Position numbers and translations under genes: made by a program. A DNA stretch of 64,000 bases from Rhizomys pruinosus. Taxonomy: Eukaryota > Chordata > Mammalia > Rodentia > Spalacidae. The notes under the pieces were generated by a model. That model did not search any database. It saw nothing but the letters and a program-made list of their open reading frames with translations, and was not told where the DNA came from. Where the stretch lies: the NCBI GenBank assembly GCA_009823505.1, contig VZQC01006589.1:3041154-3105153 (forward strand), given 5' to 3'. Positions within the stretch are counted from its first letter, which is position 1. Every line of letters begins with the position of its first letter. This document shows positions 32,116 to 44,390 of this stretch, in pieces.

Positions 32116-33600
32116 AGAGTACATGTTTAAGCTGAAGGTTTTGCGATCAGTAGGGTGAGCAGTGGTGTCACTGAATCTGTCTTCAGACTCTTTTAGCTCT
32201 TTACCACCCTGACACTTACTGATTGTGCTTCCTCATCCCTGTGATTGGTGGAAGCACACCACAAATGAGCAAAACTGATGATGTGTGTGAGTTCAGGAAT
32301 GGACTTAGACTCGGTGATCTGAGGCCTGTCCAAGCTCTCTTTTTTGTCTTCCATGACAACCAGCTCTGTTTTCTCTGCTGGTTACATGTGGAACAACATT
32401 CAACATCTTGTTTCCTTGAGAGAGAGACTCTGTTGTTTGCCACTGTGATATGGGGCCTGTTTGTGCTCAGCGTAGCACAGCTTATCCCAGTACCCCTTCT
32501 TCAGGGCTGACCCATGTGTTGCCTTTTCTGTAGCATCTTGTCTGATTTCCTATTTGAAGTTGCACCCACACTTACCCAACCATTCTAGCGCCTTCCCTAC
32601 TCTACATCCTCTGACATACCTGTCTGCATCTAACATACTGTCTGCTCATTAATTGTGTTTATTATTGGAATCTTTTGACCACCAGCATGTAAGCCCATGA
32701 AGCCAATGATGATCTGAGTTTAGTTATCACTGAAAGCAGACCCTGAGACAGCAGCTGTGGTGTGGGTTGTTGGGCTGGGTTGATCCTGAGAAGTTCAAGA
32801 GAAGGAGCTGGGAAGGAGAGAGCAAGGGAGGCAGTCAGAGCAATAAACGGAGCATTGCTGAGCTCATCGCTCTGCGTGTGATGATCCTTTGGAAATCCTC
32901 TTAGAGTTCTGGTGAGGATTCAGAACTTCCCTATGAAGGATGCTATCCCAGAGTCCTGTCCCTGACTCCTGTACTTTGTTGGCTCTCCATGTCCCTCGGG
33001 GCGTTAAACCTCTTTTGCATCTGGATTGCCTTGTGCATGGGTGGAGCAAAGTTCTTGAGCGTTAGAAGAGGACTTTGGGTAGAGGCATAGAGAGCTACCT
33101 AGGAACTGCCCAACATTCGACAGATAGGTGGAGGGGTCAGGTACCAGGATGTCAGCGTGCAGTGTGTGGGCAGACTGCCAAGAGGAATCCGAGTATGGGA
33201 AACTGAAGGGCCAGGTGGAAGCCATGCCATCATTTCTCTCTAATCCTATGTCCAGAGTCTGGCCAGACGCTGCCTCAAGACTCCACTGCCACGGACATCT
33301 TGGGACTGCAGCCTGCAACTTCTTACCACATGGCTGTGTCAGCACTTCAAGGGAGAGAAGAGGGCCCCCTGTGTGTGTTGTGGCTCGAACTGATCAGAGC
33401 CTAACACAGTCCCTCGGTTCTCTGTCTCCAGTGTTCCTTCAGACCTCCGTGTCAACAAAATCTGCCAGTGAGAATTTGGCCTTTTATTCCCTGGTGTATC
33501 TCATCCCTTAAGCAATGTTAGATAGCTTTTTATAAAGCTCATGAATGAATGAGTGAACCATAGCAATCACTACTGGCTGTATCCCCAGCATCCATTTTAT
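32116..33600. other. Intergenic sequence, nothing recognised
   Basis: Unique-looking DNA. Frames such as 33128-33511 (plus) and 33004-33345 (minus) overlap antisense to each other and show no domain, so I leave them uncalled. Confidence 0.55.
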
Positions 33601-33608
33601 ATTGTGTG

Positions 33609-35250
33609 TATGTGTGCATGTTTATTGAATTTTTGTGTATTTCATGCAAAACATCTTAATCATCTTCACACACACACCCATCTCCATCCTCCCGTAGCCT
33701 CCCCCACCAGATTTCATACATTCTGTCATTTACATTAAGTCCTATCGAGTCAGGTTAACGTACCCAGATATCCCTCAGTGCAAGTTCATCCATTGGATCA
33801 ACTATCTAGAGTCAATCTACCTAAAGTCACTCCCTTAAAGAAGATCAACTCTCTCTCTCACCCCGCAGTAATCATCTGCCAATAGTTCTTTGGCTAAGGT
33901 TGGGGTCTGCTGCCCATTTTCCCAGTTCCACACTGGGTTTTTGTCTGCTTGAGCTTGCATGGCCTTGTATATGCTGACACCATTGCTACAGGTTCCTATG
34001 AGCAAGGTCCCAGGAGGCCGTAAAACTGTTTCCATATGTACCTCCTCCCTGGCTCTTACAGTCTTTCTGCCCCATCTTCCTCAATGGTCCCTGAGCCTTG
34101 GGTATCTAAAGTTTAATATAGGAGCTCTGTCCAGAGACCCACACTCTGCAGACTCTTATTCTGTAATGCCTTAGCCATTTATGCCCTTTTGTGGTTTTAT
34201 GCACTCTGTTATATGGAGGAGCTTCATTGATGAGACTTGAGAGATAAATCAGTTTTTTCTCTACCCCTTTTTCCACTATGCTCTGTGAGCCTTAGGTGTA
34301 GAGGTTCCATTGTAGATGCATCCCTTAGAGTTGGGCTTCTCACAGACACTTATTCCAGTTGTGGAACTCTGTAATGGTCTCCATCCGTTGCAAAAGAAGC
34401 TTCTTTGGTGACTGGTGACTGGCATACTTGTCTGTAAATTTCAGGATCCATATTTAGCATATAGTAAGAAGTCACATTTCTCTAGGGATGGGACAGCCTT
34501 GGTACTTTCTCTAAGATCTATGGCCTCTCCGGCCACATGCATTTGGCTTTGTTTTTAGTACCACATGTGAGTTCCCAACCATTAAGTGGACATTAAGTCC
34601 AATTAAGTAGCTGTTGATTACCCCAAGATAAAAGTGCCACTATTACACCAATATCATTTGCTGTGCAGGTCATTGTTGTGATTAAAAGCCTTAAAGCTGG
34701 GGTTGCTGACTGATTTTTCTATGCAAAGAACCATGGGGGTCAAGAGAAGATGGAGATCAAGAGAGATAAACAATGCTTAGCTGGCATGAAAAACCAGAAG
34801 GAAACATAGTAATTCAAAAGCCTACTGAAAACTTACACATATAATATCTCTACATGAGTCCATGTGCATAGCTGAAGGCTATATAACAAGAAACAGTGCC
34901 AGACAGGAGAAACTTCCCTTCAAGTTGTTGGCCAGGGTAGTCCAAGAGCTCCCAGAAAGACACAGCTTATTGCCACAGCCCTCGATTCCTCCCAGAACTT
35001 GAAGGTAAGACCCTATTGCTGAAGACAGGACATACTTCAGCCATAGGATTGGCGCAATGAAGCTGGAACTGATCTGGAAGCCTCCTCCCTGAAGACAGAG
35101 AATACTATGCAAGCTGCCACCTGCCTTTTTATGATCAACCTTATTCCCATTTTCCTTTGAGAAACAACCTCTTCTCATTTCTTAGACTGCTGCTATGTAT
35201 GGTTCAGTCCTGGAAGGTAAGCTACCCCTGCCCTCATTCCAAGAAGCTAA
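33609..35250 (-). mobile_element. Rodent LINE-1 3' region with 5' inversion
   Basis: 33609-34715 matches 44391-45470 in the same orientation (for example 'gctgacaccattgct' and 'ccctgagccttgg' in both). 34740-35190 matches 45480-45830 but as its reverse complement ('cccagaacttgaaggtaaga' here against 'tcttaccttcaagttctagg' there). The 5' segment is therefore flipped relative to the 3' segment, the structure expected from twin priming. Non-coding; assignment to a long LINE-1 3'UTR of the Lx kind is from memory. Confidence 0.75.
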
Positions 35251-35755
35251 ATCAATCCCCACACTTACTGGTCTGTTCTGGTATGGACACTTGCACCACT
35301 GAGAGAAAGTGAATTCAAAGACTTCATTCTTTCTTTGTGTGACATAGAATGAGGATATGAGCCCTGGAATAGCTGCAACTATTTTTGCAACCAGGAGAAA
35401 GCCTGGAATTCTATGCTGACTACAAGAAAACTAAAAAGAAAGTTCTTAGAAAGCAGAGAGGAGGAGACATTGTGATATTTAGAGACATCTGCCTGAGCAC
35501 ATCTCACTGAAAACTAGAACTAAATCTGGAATTTTAACTGTTACAAACAATAACATCCCTTCATGCCCCGAGTCACTTGAAGGCAAGTTTTTCTGTTAGT
35601 TACTGCTGGAAGAGTCCTCATTCACTGTGCATGACTTACAGGCTTGTTACACAGGGTTAGTAGCCCCGTTCTCCGCGAAGTCTGACATACCAGTTCTGCC
35701 ATGTGAATAGTAACCAATGTTGTTAATCTGATACATTGATTTTGCAGTCATGCAA
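35251..35755. other. Intergenic sequence, nothing recognised
   Basis: Unique-looking DNA, possibly including further degraded LINE-1. Confidence 0.5.
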
Positions 35756-35759
35756 CTTT

Positions 35760-35940
35760 TTTAAAGATTCTTATTTTATTTTGTGTGAATGTATGTGCAG
35801 GTGCCCACAGAGGCCAGAAGGGGGCAACAGAGTCCCAGGAGCAAAGATTCAGGCATTTGTGAGCTGACTGATGTTGGGATCTCAACTCTGGTCCTCTATA
35901 GACCAGCTCTTACCCACAGAGCCCTCTCTCTAGCCCCCTC
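35760..35940 (-). repeat. B3-type SINE, diverged
   Basis: 'gtgcccacagaggccagaag' to 'agccctctctctagccccct' in reverse orientation. Confidence 0.8.
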
Positions 35941-36825
35941 ATGTGACTTAAAAAAATGCACATCCTTTCAGATTGGTATGTCTCTGTTCTTAGTTTTAAG
36001 ATTTAATTTCTGCCCCATAGGAGAGAGCCTGCCCAGCCTTGACAGCCTTAGCTTCAGATGCTCCTTTAAGACCCACAGAAGGGGAGGGCCACAGGGCCTG
36101 CTCCTTGCAGCTCTGATTCCTCCCACATGTGGTCCTCAGGTTTCAGTGTTGTCCATCAAGCTCACACACAGATGTTTTCAGCAGAGGGCTCCGACAGCCT
36201 GCTTCAGAATCTCAGTGCACAGGAAGACAACGGCAACAAGGAAGATGTGTGAACTTTCCAGAATGCACCCAGAGCCTGAGCATGGGATGTAGAGGTTATT
36301 ATGGGTCCGAACTTTTCACACAAGACTTGGAAGTGATAGAATACAAAGAAAAACAAGCAGAGTGAGGCCAGCTAATGCGTAGCAGATGGGACTGCAGGCC
36401 AGCTAAGCATTTCAACAGCTTTGCCTTTCGACCTCTGGACTGGGGATGGCTGAGGGCTGGCTCCCTCAGCTAAAAATAAAGGCAGCACCATTGGAGAAAC
36501 CGTAACACTGCTGCTTTGATTTCTCTGGGGGTGATGACGTTTACAGGAACCTACTGTATTCTGTGGCAAATATTTGCTGTTTAATCCTGACCACAACTCG
36601 TTTTTAAAGACAAAACAACAATAACAAAATCTCAAGGCTCTGACAGAGCAAGTCACTGAATGAGGCACGCAGAGTCAGTGTAAGGCAGAGCCTGGATCAG
36701 GCTCTGGTCTGTCATAGTTCTGAAAACTGGGATAGCAGATGAGCAGGGAAAAGGTTATATGCACACATAGATGCCCATGCAGGTGCACACATAAAGTTAT
36801 AGTAATAGCTGTATTGATGTATATA
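35941..36825. other. Intergenic sequence, nothing recognised
   Basis: Unique-looking DNA. Overlapping short frames (36129-36365 plus, 36372-36668 minus) carry no known motif. Confidence 0.55.
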
Positions 36826-36830
36826 ATGAA

Positions 36831-36833
36831 GCG

Positions 36834-36866
<33 letters not shown>

Positions 36867-37022
36867 ATGTGTGTGTGTGTGTGAATGTATGCCACGTGTG
36901 GGTGCTTGTGGAGGCCAGAAGAGGGTATCAGATCCCCTAAAGCCTGAGTTATAGGCAATTATGGGTGCTGGGAACTGAACTCCAGTATGTGCTCTGAACA
37001 ACTGAACCATCTTTCCAGCCCC
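36831..37022 (-). repeat. (GT)n microsatellite fused to a B2/B3-type SINE
   Basis: Some 25 interrupted GT units (36831-36883) replace the SINE tail. Then 'ggaggccagaagagggtatc' to 'gaaccatctttccagcccca' in reverse orientation. Confidence 0.88.
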
Positions 37023-37144
37023 AACCTCTATTCTTTAAACATGTTAGATTGAAGATGTAAGTCAGACCTGGAGAAAATCTTAGCAAAACATTTATCTATC
37101 AGAAGGCTCGCATCCAAAATGTGAGTGGGAGGGAACACCCTTAA

Positions 37145-37405
37145 GTCTCAATTATTGGTGAAGAAGCCGTTCACTGAATGAAAAGGAGAAAGCAAGCCGA
37201 GCACACTCACCTCCCTGTCTCTGCTTTCCCACTGGGGATGCAATGTGATTGATCAGTTGACTAAAACTGCCACCGCCACGACTTCACTGTCATGACAGAT
37301 GGTACCCTTGAACCGTGAGACAAAAGGCATAAAGCCATTCTTCCTTAAATTGCCTTTGTCAGGTATTTTTCGCAACAATGAGAACAGTAATTAGCATGCT
37401 TGTTT
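37145..37405 (+). mobile_element. hAT-like nonautonomous element fragment
   Basis: 'agccattcttccttaaattg' followed by 'cctttgtcaggtatttttcg' resembles the 3' ends of rodent hAT elements elsewhere in the window. The left boundary is uncertain. Confidence 0.5.
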
Positions 37406-37502
37406 GATGCTGTCACAAATTTACTCCTTTGTTGGTTGATTCAGCTGCTCAGCCCATAGGTCAAGTTTCCACTCAATCATTTTTTTTATTTAACTAAAAA
37501 AA

Positions 37503-37655
37503 TAAGGCCTGGGGCATGGTGGCGCACACCCTTAATCCTAGCACTCAGGAGGCAGAAGCAGGTGCATCTTTGTGAGTTCAAGGCCAGCCTGGTCTACAGA
37601 GTGAGTTCCAGGACAACTGGGGCTACAGGGAGACCCTGTCTCAAAAAAAAAGGAA
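37503..37655 (+). repeat. B1 SINE
   Basis: 'ggcatggtggcgcacaccct' to 'agaccctgtctcaaaaaaaa', full length. Confidence 0.95.
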
Positions 37656-38290
37656 CCATTCATAATGTTGAAGTCTGGTGGTCTTGCATATTTCTCAGAG
37701 TATTAACCACTCTGATATGCCCAGTCTATCGGCTCTGTTTCTTCAGGGGTAAGCTCTGCACCTGCTAAGGCTATGTCTTTTGCATGCAGTGAGATTTCCA
37801 AGACTGCTTGGTGTTCCTTAGCTGAGGGGTCATCTTGGTTCATATGGCCTGATCCAAATGGCAGTGGAGATGGGGAGAGTTGATCTGAAAGCTCCTTCTC
37901 TGGCGATCCAGATAATCTTCCATGAGGTGGTCAGAGCCACTCTGGCCTCCAGTGTCTGCTACTTCTGGACTTTGAGTGTCTTTGGAGCCTCTTTCATCTA
38001 CTTTTGTGCAAGAGTCCTTCCTCCCTGTGCGTTAGTACAGGGACCCTTCTAAAATTGGATCTGCTGCCTTCTATATTTCAGGATTAAAAAAAAAATCTAT
38101 AAGGATATTTCTAACATGATTATGGATCAATACTACATTTTGTTTCAAAAAGGCGGTGGGAGGGAAGGCTGCAACTGATGCTTATTCTTCCCAGCTGAAA
38201 TGAAACCAGAGACAAGATCAGCAAATACAGCAGCATCTCTTGGCATTTGAAATCCATGCATGCAGACCACACAAGCCATAGACTATTGGC
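37656..38290. other. Intergenic sequence, nothing recognised
   Basis: Unique-looking DNA, no gene. Confidence 0.55.
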
Positions 38291-38376
38291 ACATTTGTAT
38301 TTATTTATTTATTATTTATTCATCCTTCCTTTTTTATGTGTGGGGTTGGTCTGGGTGCCTTGCACATTAGGTGTGC

Positions 38377-38785
38377 TGCATAACTTCAGTTGTCAACTTG
38401 GCACACCCAGGAAGAGGGAAACTCAATGGGGAAATTTCCTCTACTGGATTGGCCTATGGGCATGTTTATGAGATATTTTCCTAATTGCTAGTTGATGTGG
38501 GAGGGCCCCAGCCACTGTGGGTGGTGCCATCCCCTGGGTAGGTGGTCCTGGGTTATATAAGAAAGCAGGCTGAGCAGGGGGTCAAACGATCAAGCCAGTA
38601 AACAACATTCCCCGCTGCTCTCTTCTTTGGTTCCTGTCTCCAGGTACCTGCCCTGAGTTCCCGCCTTGGCTTCTCTCAGTGATGAACTGTCACTTAGAAG
38701 AGTAAGATGCAATAAACCCTTTCCTGACCAAGTTGGTTTTGGTCAGGAAAGTGCTTTTGTTGCATCGGTAGAAAGCAAACTAGGA
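38377..38785 (+). mobile_element. hAT-type nonautonomous element (URR1-like), uninterrupted
   Basis: It runs from 'aacttcagttgtcaacttgg' to 'gaaagcaaactaggacac', with the intact site 'ataagaaagcaggctgag' that carries B2 insertions in the copies at 24045 and 48240. It itself seems to interrupt an older SINE-like sequence (left 38290-38376, right 38786-38825). Confidence 0.75.
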
Positions 38786-38825
38786 CACTAGGTAAGCACT
38801 GTACTACTGAGTTACATCCCAGCTT

Positions 38826-39375
38826 CAGCTGCAACTTGGATGCTCACTTCTCACAACTGACCACTCGTCACGATGTAGGAGGAGTGGATGCTCACAGAAG
38901 CAGAGAAAATGTCTCTTTGGGGGAAGGTTAACTGAGACTAACTGCAGAAGAGAAACCATTGACACTTTTAGATGTGAAGTCTGAACGTTTCTATTACAAA
39001 CCTTCTGGGGGCTTCCATTGCCCATCAGATAAATCCTCTCCTGGTCTTCCAGGCACTTCAAGCCCAGCTTCCACCTTCTCTCCATCTGTTCTTGTGCATG
39101 GACTTGTGAAGGACAGGACTTTCCAAGAGTGGGGGAAGAGTGGCATTTCTATTTGCGGGATAATCAACAGCTGTCCAATTGGACTTAAGGCCCACTTAGT
39201 GGGTGGGAATTCATGTGTGGTACAGTAAACATCACCAAGTACACGTGGCTGGAAAAGTCATAGACTCCAGAGGAAAAATTTGTCACTTCCCTAGACCAAA
39301 ATAATTTCTTACTATATTTTAAACACATACCCTTATATTTACAGACAAGCCTACCTCTCACTTCTCATCAAAGAA
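38826..39375. other. Intergenic sequence, nothing recognised
   Basis: Unique-looking DNA, no supported gene. Confidence 0.55.
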
Positions 39376-39379
39376 GCTA

Positions 39380-39965
39380 TTTTTTGCATCAGATTTAGAC
39401 TATTGCAGAGTTCCACAACTGGTCAAAGGCGGGGAACAAGCATCTTGGAGGTGCCCAGCCCTCCATCTACAATCAAACTCTGTATCTAAGGCTCTGGGAA
39501 CATTGTGGAAGATGGGACAGAAAGAACGTAAAAGCCAGAGGGGTAAAACACCTGCTGTTAGTTAATGCGCTGTAGACCGATGGGGGAGCTTCGTCAATGA
39601 AAGTCCCATAATATGGCAGTCTGAGGAGATCTGCATAATGCCAAACCAGTTGTCATCCTAAGGTGGATACAGGAAATTTCATGGAGTCTGAGCTTAAGAT
39701 AAAGAGGCACAGGCAATCAATGGATGCTGAGGAATGGAGTCAGTGTTCTCCAGGGTTACTAATTCCAAGTGAGCAGCCCTAAACACAGGTACACAGGGGC
39801 ACCACTAAATGGACTCAGTGCATTATATATAATATGTATTTATAAACATTATAAACATATGTTATGTATATGTAACAATAATAATCAAAGAAGAGGACAA
39901 AAAATTGAGAGGGAGTGGGGGGACATAGGAGGAACAGGAGGCCTTGGAGAAAGAACGTGAAGATA
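39380..39965 (+). mobile_element. Rodent LINE-1 3' region
   Basis: 'gcagagttccacaactggtc' is the reverse complement of sequence in the minus-strand element at 34350-34375. It proceeds in sense to an A-rich 3' end ('gtaacaataataatcaaaga', 'gagtggggggacataggagg'). Confidence 0.7.
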
Positions 39966-40011
39966 ATACTCGTGTAAGAAATTTTCAAAAATACAAAATA
40001 CCAAAAAAAGA

Positions 40012-40200
40012 GGGGCTGGAGAAATGGTTCTTGCATAAGACCTGGGTTCAAGTCCCAGCACACATGTGGTGGCCAACAACACTTATAACTCCAATTCTAG
40101 GGGAATGTCCTTCTCCTGAACTCCACGGGCATTGCATGACACAGGCATACTTACATACATATAGGTAATACATTTGTACACATAAAATAAAAGGAATAAA
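40012..40200 (+). repeat. B2 SINE, diverged
   Basis: 'gaggggctggagaaatggtt' to 'catacttacatacatatagg' with an A-rich tail. A short deletion removes part of the head. Confidence 0.9.
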
Positions 40201-40227
40201 TAATAAAAATTAAAAATATAAAAAATA

Positions 40228-40296
40228 ATAGGAGACCTTGAGGGAGAGGAAAGGGAAGGAGGGGAGGGAAGGGGGGAGGGAAGGAAGGAAAAAAGC
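40228..40296 (+). repeat. Polypurine (GGGA)n tract
   Basis: About 70 bases almost entirely of A and G with many GGGAAGG units, a possible triplex or G-quadruplex former. Confidence 0.85.
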
Positions 40297-40735
40297 AGAG
40301 GTTGTGGCTTGTGGAGTCTCTCTCTGGATTGCCAAAAACAACAAATGCTTCCCTCGACCTTCCAGATGTTGAGGGCTGGGCCTCCACCCGCTCCCATCTC
40401 TTTACTGGTTTAAGGCAGATTCTACCTTTACATGCTGGAGGCTGATGACACATCATGATGGAGGAGAAACTGATACACACAGGACACAAGCTTGATTGTC
40501 TAGGTATTTCTCACAAGACATTTTCAATTCTAAATTCTTTCTAAGTGTATCTTGTAAGCATATTTGAAATAGGAAAATCATCTTAAAATATCGCAGTCAG
40601 GAATAGTCAAAGGGGAAGACAGTGTGGTCTTGTCTTTCAGGCTGGGAGTGGGGCAAGTCTTCATGAAACTCTTGGTAATGTGAGGCCAAATTGTGTAGTA
40701 ATTGGACACATAGTTAGATTTGCAGTTGCTCTTTT
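40297..40735. other. Intergenic sequence, nothing recognised
   Basis: Unique-looking DNA. Confidence 0.5.
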
Positions 40736-40736
40736 A

Positions 40737-41155
40737 AATATCTTTTTATGTATATGTATACATGTATATGTTTATGTGTACATGTGCACATATATGGAGG
40801 TTGCATATTTGTGTGTGTGTGCGTGTGTGTGTGTGTGTGTGTATGTGTGTAGGCCAGTGATGTCAACATCAGCTCTCTTCATCAGTCACTCTCCAGCTTA
40901 GTTTTATGGCCGGACTGACCGGCCAGCAAGCCCCAGGGATCCTCTTGCCTCTGTTTCCCCAGCACTGGGGTTACAGGTGTGTGCCACCACACCAGCTTTT
41001 CATGGGGGCTGGGATCAAAACTCAAATCTTCAGGCTTGCACAGCGAGCCCTTTACCCACTGAGCCAGATCCACAGGCCCATAAATATTATTATATACATA
41101 TATACACATATGTATATATGCATATATATGTATGTATATATATGTATATATATGC
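40737..41155 (-). repeat. TG/TA microsatellites around a B4-type SINE
   Basis: (TATG)n and (TG)n tracts at 40742-40850; then reverse-oriented B4 ('gactgaccggccagcaagcc', 'tacaggtgtgtgccaccaca', 'ttacccactgagccagatcc'); then an (ATAC/ATAT)n tract at 41085-41153. Confidence 0.8.
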
Positions 41156-41197
41156 CTTCCATTTGAGTTCAACTGCTTTTCCATGTAGCTATGACCT

Positions 41198-41445
41198 GAA
41201 GTATTTATTTTTTAATATTTTATTTATTATTTTTTATTGTTTTTGTGTGTATGAGTAGTGTATTGCCTGCATGTATGTAAGTCCACCTGTGTCATGTAAT
41301 ATCCATGGTGAGAAGAGAGTGTCAGATTCCCCTGGAAATGGAGTTACAGACAGTTGTTAGCTGCCATGTGGGTGCTGGGAATAGACCCCAATTCCTCTGC
41401 AAGAGCAGCCAGTGCTTTTAACCACTGAGCAATCCCTCCAGCCTG
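41198..41445 (-). repeat. B2 SINE, diverged
   Basis: An AT-rich tail, then 'gtgtattgcctgcatgtatg' to 'gagcaatccctccagcctgg' in reverse orientation. Flanking 'gaagtatttatt' on the left and 'ggcatttatttc' on the right may be a decayed duplication. Confidence 0.9.
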
Positions 41446-41931
41446 GGGCATTTATTTCTGTTTAACCTCTCCTTTATTTGAATATTGAGGTGGGCACTAT
41501 TGCTATCTTTCTGCAGAGACTTAAGTAAGAGGTAACAATGAGCCCTGGGTCTGGCAGGCATTTGGTTCCGGCAACCTGTGCTGACAGGCCACTCCACTGG
41601 GGTTATGAGCAGCAGAGCCTTCATTCTTACCGATTACTCTAAACGTTGCCTAGGAAAATACACATTGCTCAATGTACAATAGGATACCCACCCTAAGTGG
41701 AAAAGAACATTTGGTACATCTAGTGTCCTAAGCATCAAAGCTCAGCCTAACCTACCTTTAGACATGCCCAGAACATGTATGTTAGCCTACAGTTGGGCAA
41801 AATTATTTCTAACACAAAGCCTATTTTATAATGAAGTACCGAATTTCTTATGTGAGTTATTCAATACTTTCTTGAAAATGGAAAAGCAGAGCCATTGCAT
41901 GGGTATACTTTCAAACCATGATAAATTAAAG

Positions 41932-41970
<39 letters not shown>

Positions 41971-42323
41971 CAGATTACATTGTTGTGTTTTGACAACTTT
42001 TTAATATTTAAGTGGAGATGAGAACTCTTTTTAAAACTTGTTTAAGAACATATGAATCTGTTCTAAATTGATATTTGCTACTAAAAGCAGTTGCACTAAA
42101 TTTAGATCTCTAGAAAAAAATGCTTAGCCTAGAAACAGGTTGGAAAAGTTGCAGGGAATAGTAAGAGTTGGACTTCTGGCTTTTGAAATACTTCAGTGGG
42201 AAAGTATTTGCTAAGTCCCTGCCTGCTATTACAGTTGAAGGTTTGGTGATAGTGTTTGACCTCCCCTTGAACTTGCCGGATTTCCAAACCATGTGGAAGT
42301 ATCATTTGTCTTATTGATGAAAC
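41446..42323. other. Intergenic sequence with a (TA)n microsatellite
   Basis: Unique-looking DNA containing a TA repeat at 41934-41963. No gene. Confidence 0.6.
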
Positions 42324-42339
42324 AAAAAGTAAGGTCAAG

Positions 42340-42591
42340 GGTCTGGAGAGATGGCCTAGCAGTTAAGAGCGCCAACCGCTCTTACAGAGGACCCGGGTTC
42401 GATCCCCAGCACCCACATGGCGGCCGAGAACCGTCTGAAACTCCAATTCAAGGAGAACTCCAGTTCCGGGGGCATCCGACACCCTCTTCTGACCTCCACG
42501 GCATTGCACGACACGGGTGCACAGACCTGCATGCAGACAGTACATTCATATACATACAGAAATAAAAAAAATTTTTTTAAATTAAAAAAAA
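42340..42591 (+). repeat. B2 SINE with 16-bp target-site duplication
   Basis: A full B2 with the extra 'ctccagttccgg' segment, flanked by AAAAAGTAAGGTCAAG at 42324-42339 and 42592-42607. Confidence 0.96.
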
Positions 42592-42607
42592 AAAAAGTAA
42601 GGTCAAG

Positions 42608-43018
42608 CAATATTTTGAAGAATTGCTATCCATAAGTACATTTAGCCATCTGCCAGTCACTTGGAGGATGGTTATCTGGTGGGATGATCTCGAAGACATT
42701 TCCTCTCTCCTTTGCAAACACTGTGAAGAGCCACCTGGGGACAGTGTTCTTCTTCCCCATGCGGTTGGCTGGTCTTCACTCTGCTGGTAAAATCCTATCA
42801 CAGGAAGTGGGTGCCAGCCGTCCACAGAGGCCACGACTGTAGCGCAAGACTGCTCAAGAGACTGGTAATGATGGCTACCTTTGACTCTACTTCTCTGTTC
42901 AGTGAAGTCCAAGTTTTCTCGGTTGGAGAGCAGGCAGCCTTGAGGGTACTGTTCCCAGTCTTTCCTGCCCTCCTTCTCTCCTTCTTTACTTCCTCTTCTT
43001 CTTTCTCATTCATCTTAG
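42608..43018. other. Intergenic sequence, nothing recognised
   Basis: Unique-looking DNA, no gene. Confidence 0.55.
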
Positions 43019-43020
43019 GG

Positions 43021-43285
43021 TTTTTTTTTTTTTTGAGACAGAATTTTAGCACACAGCCCAGACTGGTCTAGAACTCTGTATGAACCAGGCTGGCCTCTAA
43101 CTTACATTAAGCATCATGCTCAGTCTCCTGAGCAGCTGGGAACAGGTGTGTGCCGCCATGCTCAGCTTCCTTTCATCTTCTGATGGGGGTCTTATTTGTC
43201 CAGGCTGGCCTATCCGCCTGCATCCTCCTGCCTCAGCTTTCAATGCTGGGATTACAGGCATGCATCATCATATCAGGCTTTGCTT
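43021..43285 (-). repeat. Two adjoining diverged B1-like SINEs
   Basis: A poly(T) tract and 'gagacagaattttagcacac' begin the first. 'tgcctcagctttcaatgctg' with 'ggattacaggcatgcatcat' ends the second. Both in reverse orientation. Confidence 0.75.
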
Positions 43286-43564
43286 CTACATTTATGACAG
43301 GCTTTCATTTTGGTTGGTGGCTTCAGCTTTGTAGAGGTGTCGTCTCCTACAGCTACTCCAGGTGATCTGTAGACAATTAAAACAGCAAAAAGATGGATGG
43401 ATAGATGGATACTTACATCATTTCAACTACAGCCATTGTGAAAAATCAAAATAAACATCCAGATTTCTCTTTATGTGCTTGTATGTGGACAGTATAGATG
43501 CATTACAATTTACATACACCAGATCAGAATGGGTGTTTTGAGGACCCTGAGGATTTTTTTATTT

Positions 43565-43727
43565 GCCGTGGAGGTCAGAAGAGGGCGTTGGATTCCCCTG
43601 GAACTGGAGTTCTCCTGGAATTGGAGTTACAGACAGTTCTCAGCTGCCATGTGGGTGCTGGGGATTGAACCCAGGTCCTCTGCAAGAGCGGTCAGCGCTC
43701 TTAACCGCTAGGCCATCTCTCCAGCCC
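43565..43727 (-). repeat. B2 SINE, 3' end truncated
   Basis: 'ggaggtcagaagagggcgtt' to 'ggccatctctccagcccgg' in reverse orientation, including the extra 'ggagttctcctggaa' segment. Confidence 0.93.
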
Positions 43728-44030
43728 GGAGAACCCTGAGTTTTTACCTGTATATACCACCGTTGTCTTTCCCTGTAGACATATAAGCTTGCATACCATC
43801 CTTTTATAACAGGCTTTTGTAAGGTGCTGAGCCCATCAGAAAGTGGCAGTAGCATGCATACCAGTGATGCATCACAAACAATCAAGTAGGTGAGTTTTTT
43901 CTCTAACTCGGAAGAAACCCTCTCTTGACTTGATATTCAGTGCCATAAAAGCAATAGAGTACAAACTGACCTTGTGAGCCTTGCTTTTTTTTTTTTTTTT
44001 AGAGGGACTAGAACTATAAGAAGGTTATTT

Positions 44031-44256
44031 GGGGGGGCTGGAAAGATGGCCTAGTGGTTAAAAGCACCAACTGCTCTTGCAGAGGACCCGGGTTCAATCC
44101 CCAGCACCCACATGGCAGCTGAGAACCATCTTTAACTCCAGTTCCAGGGGAATCCGACACCCTCTTCTGACCTCTGTGGCACTGCACGACACGGGTGCAC
44201 AAACCTACATGCAGACAGTACATTCATACACATAAAAAATAAATAAAATTTAAAAA
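44031..44256 (+). repeat. B2 SINE with target-site duplication
   Basis: A full B2 without the internal duplication, flanked by AAGGTTATTT at 44021-44030 and 44257-44266. Confidence 0.94.
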
Positions 44257-44390
44257 AGGTTATTTTTTTTTATCTTTGGAGCTTTCATTTGGTCACGTCG
44301 TTTTCATGTTTGTCATCATTCAAAACAATTAAGGAAGTTCTAGACAGGATATGTGATAATAAACAACCCTACATAAAGTAAAACAAACAA

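Noticed and set aside
33004..33511. Antisense pair of frames of 113 and 127 codons in unique sequence
   Set aside because: No domain, no conserved motif, no neighbouring exon signals I could trust.
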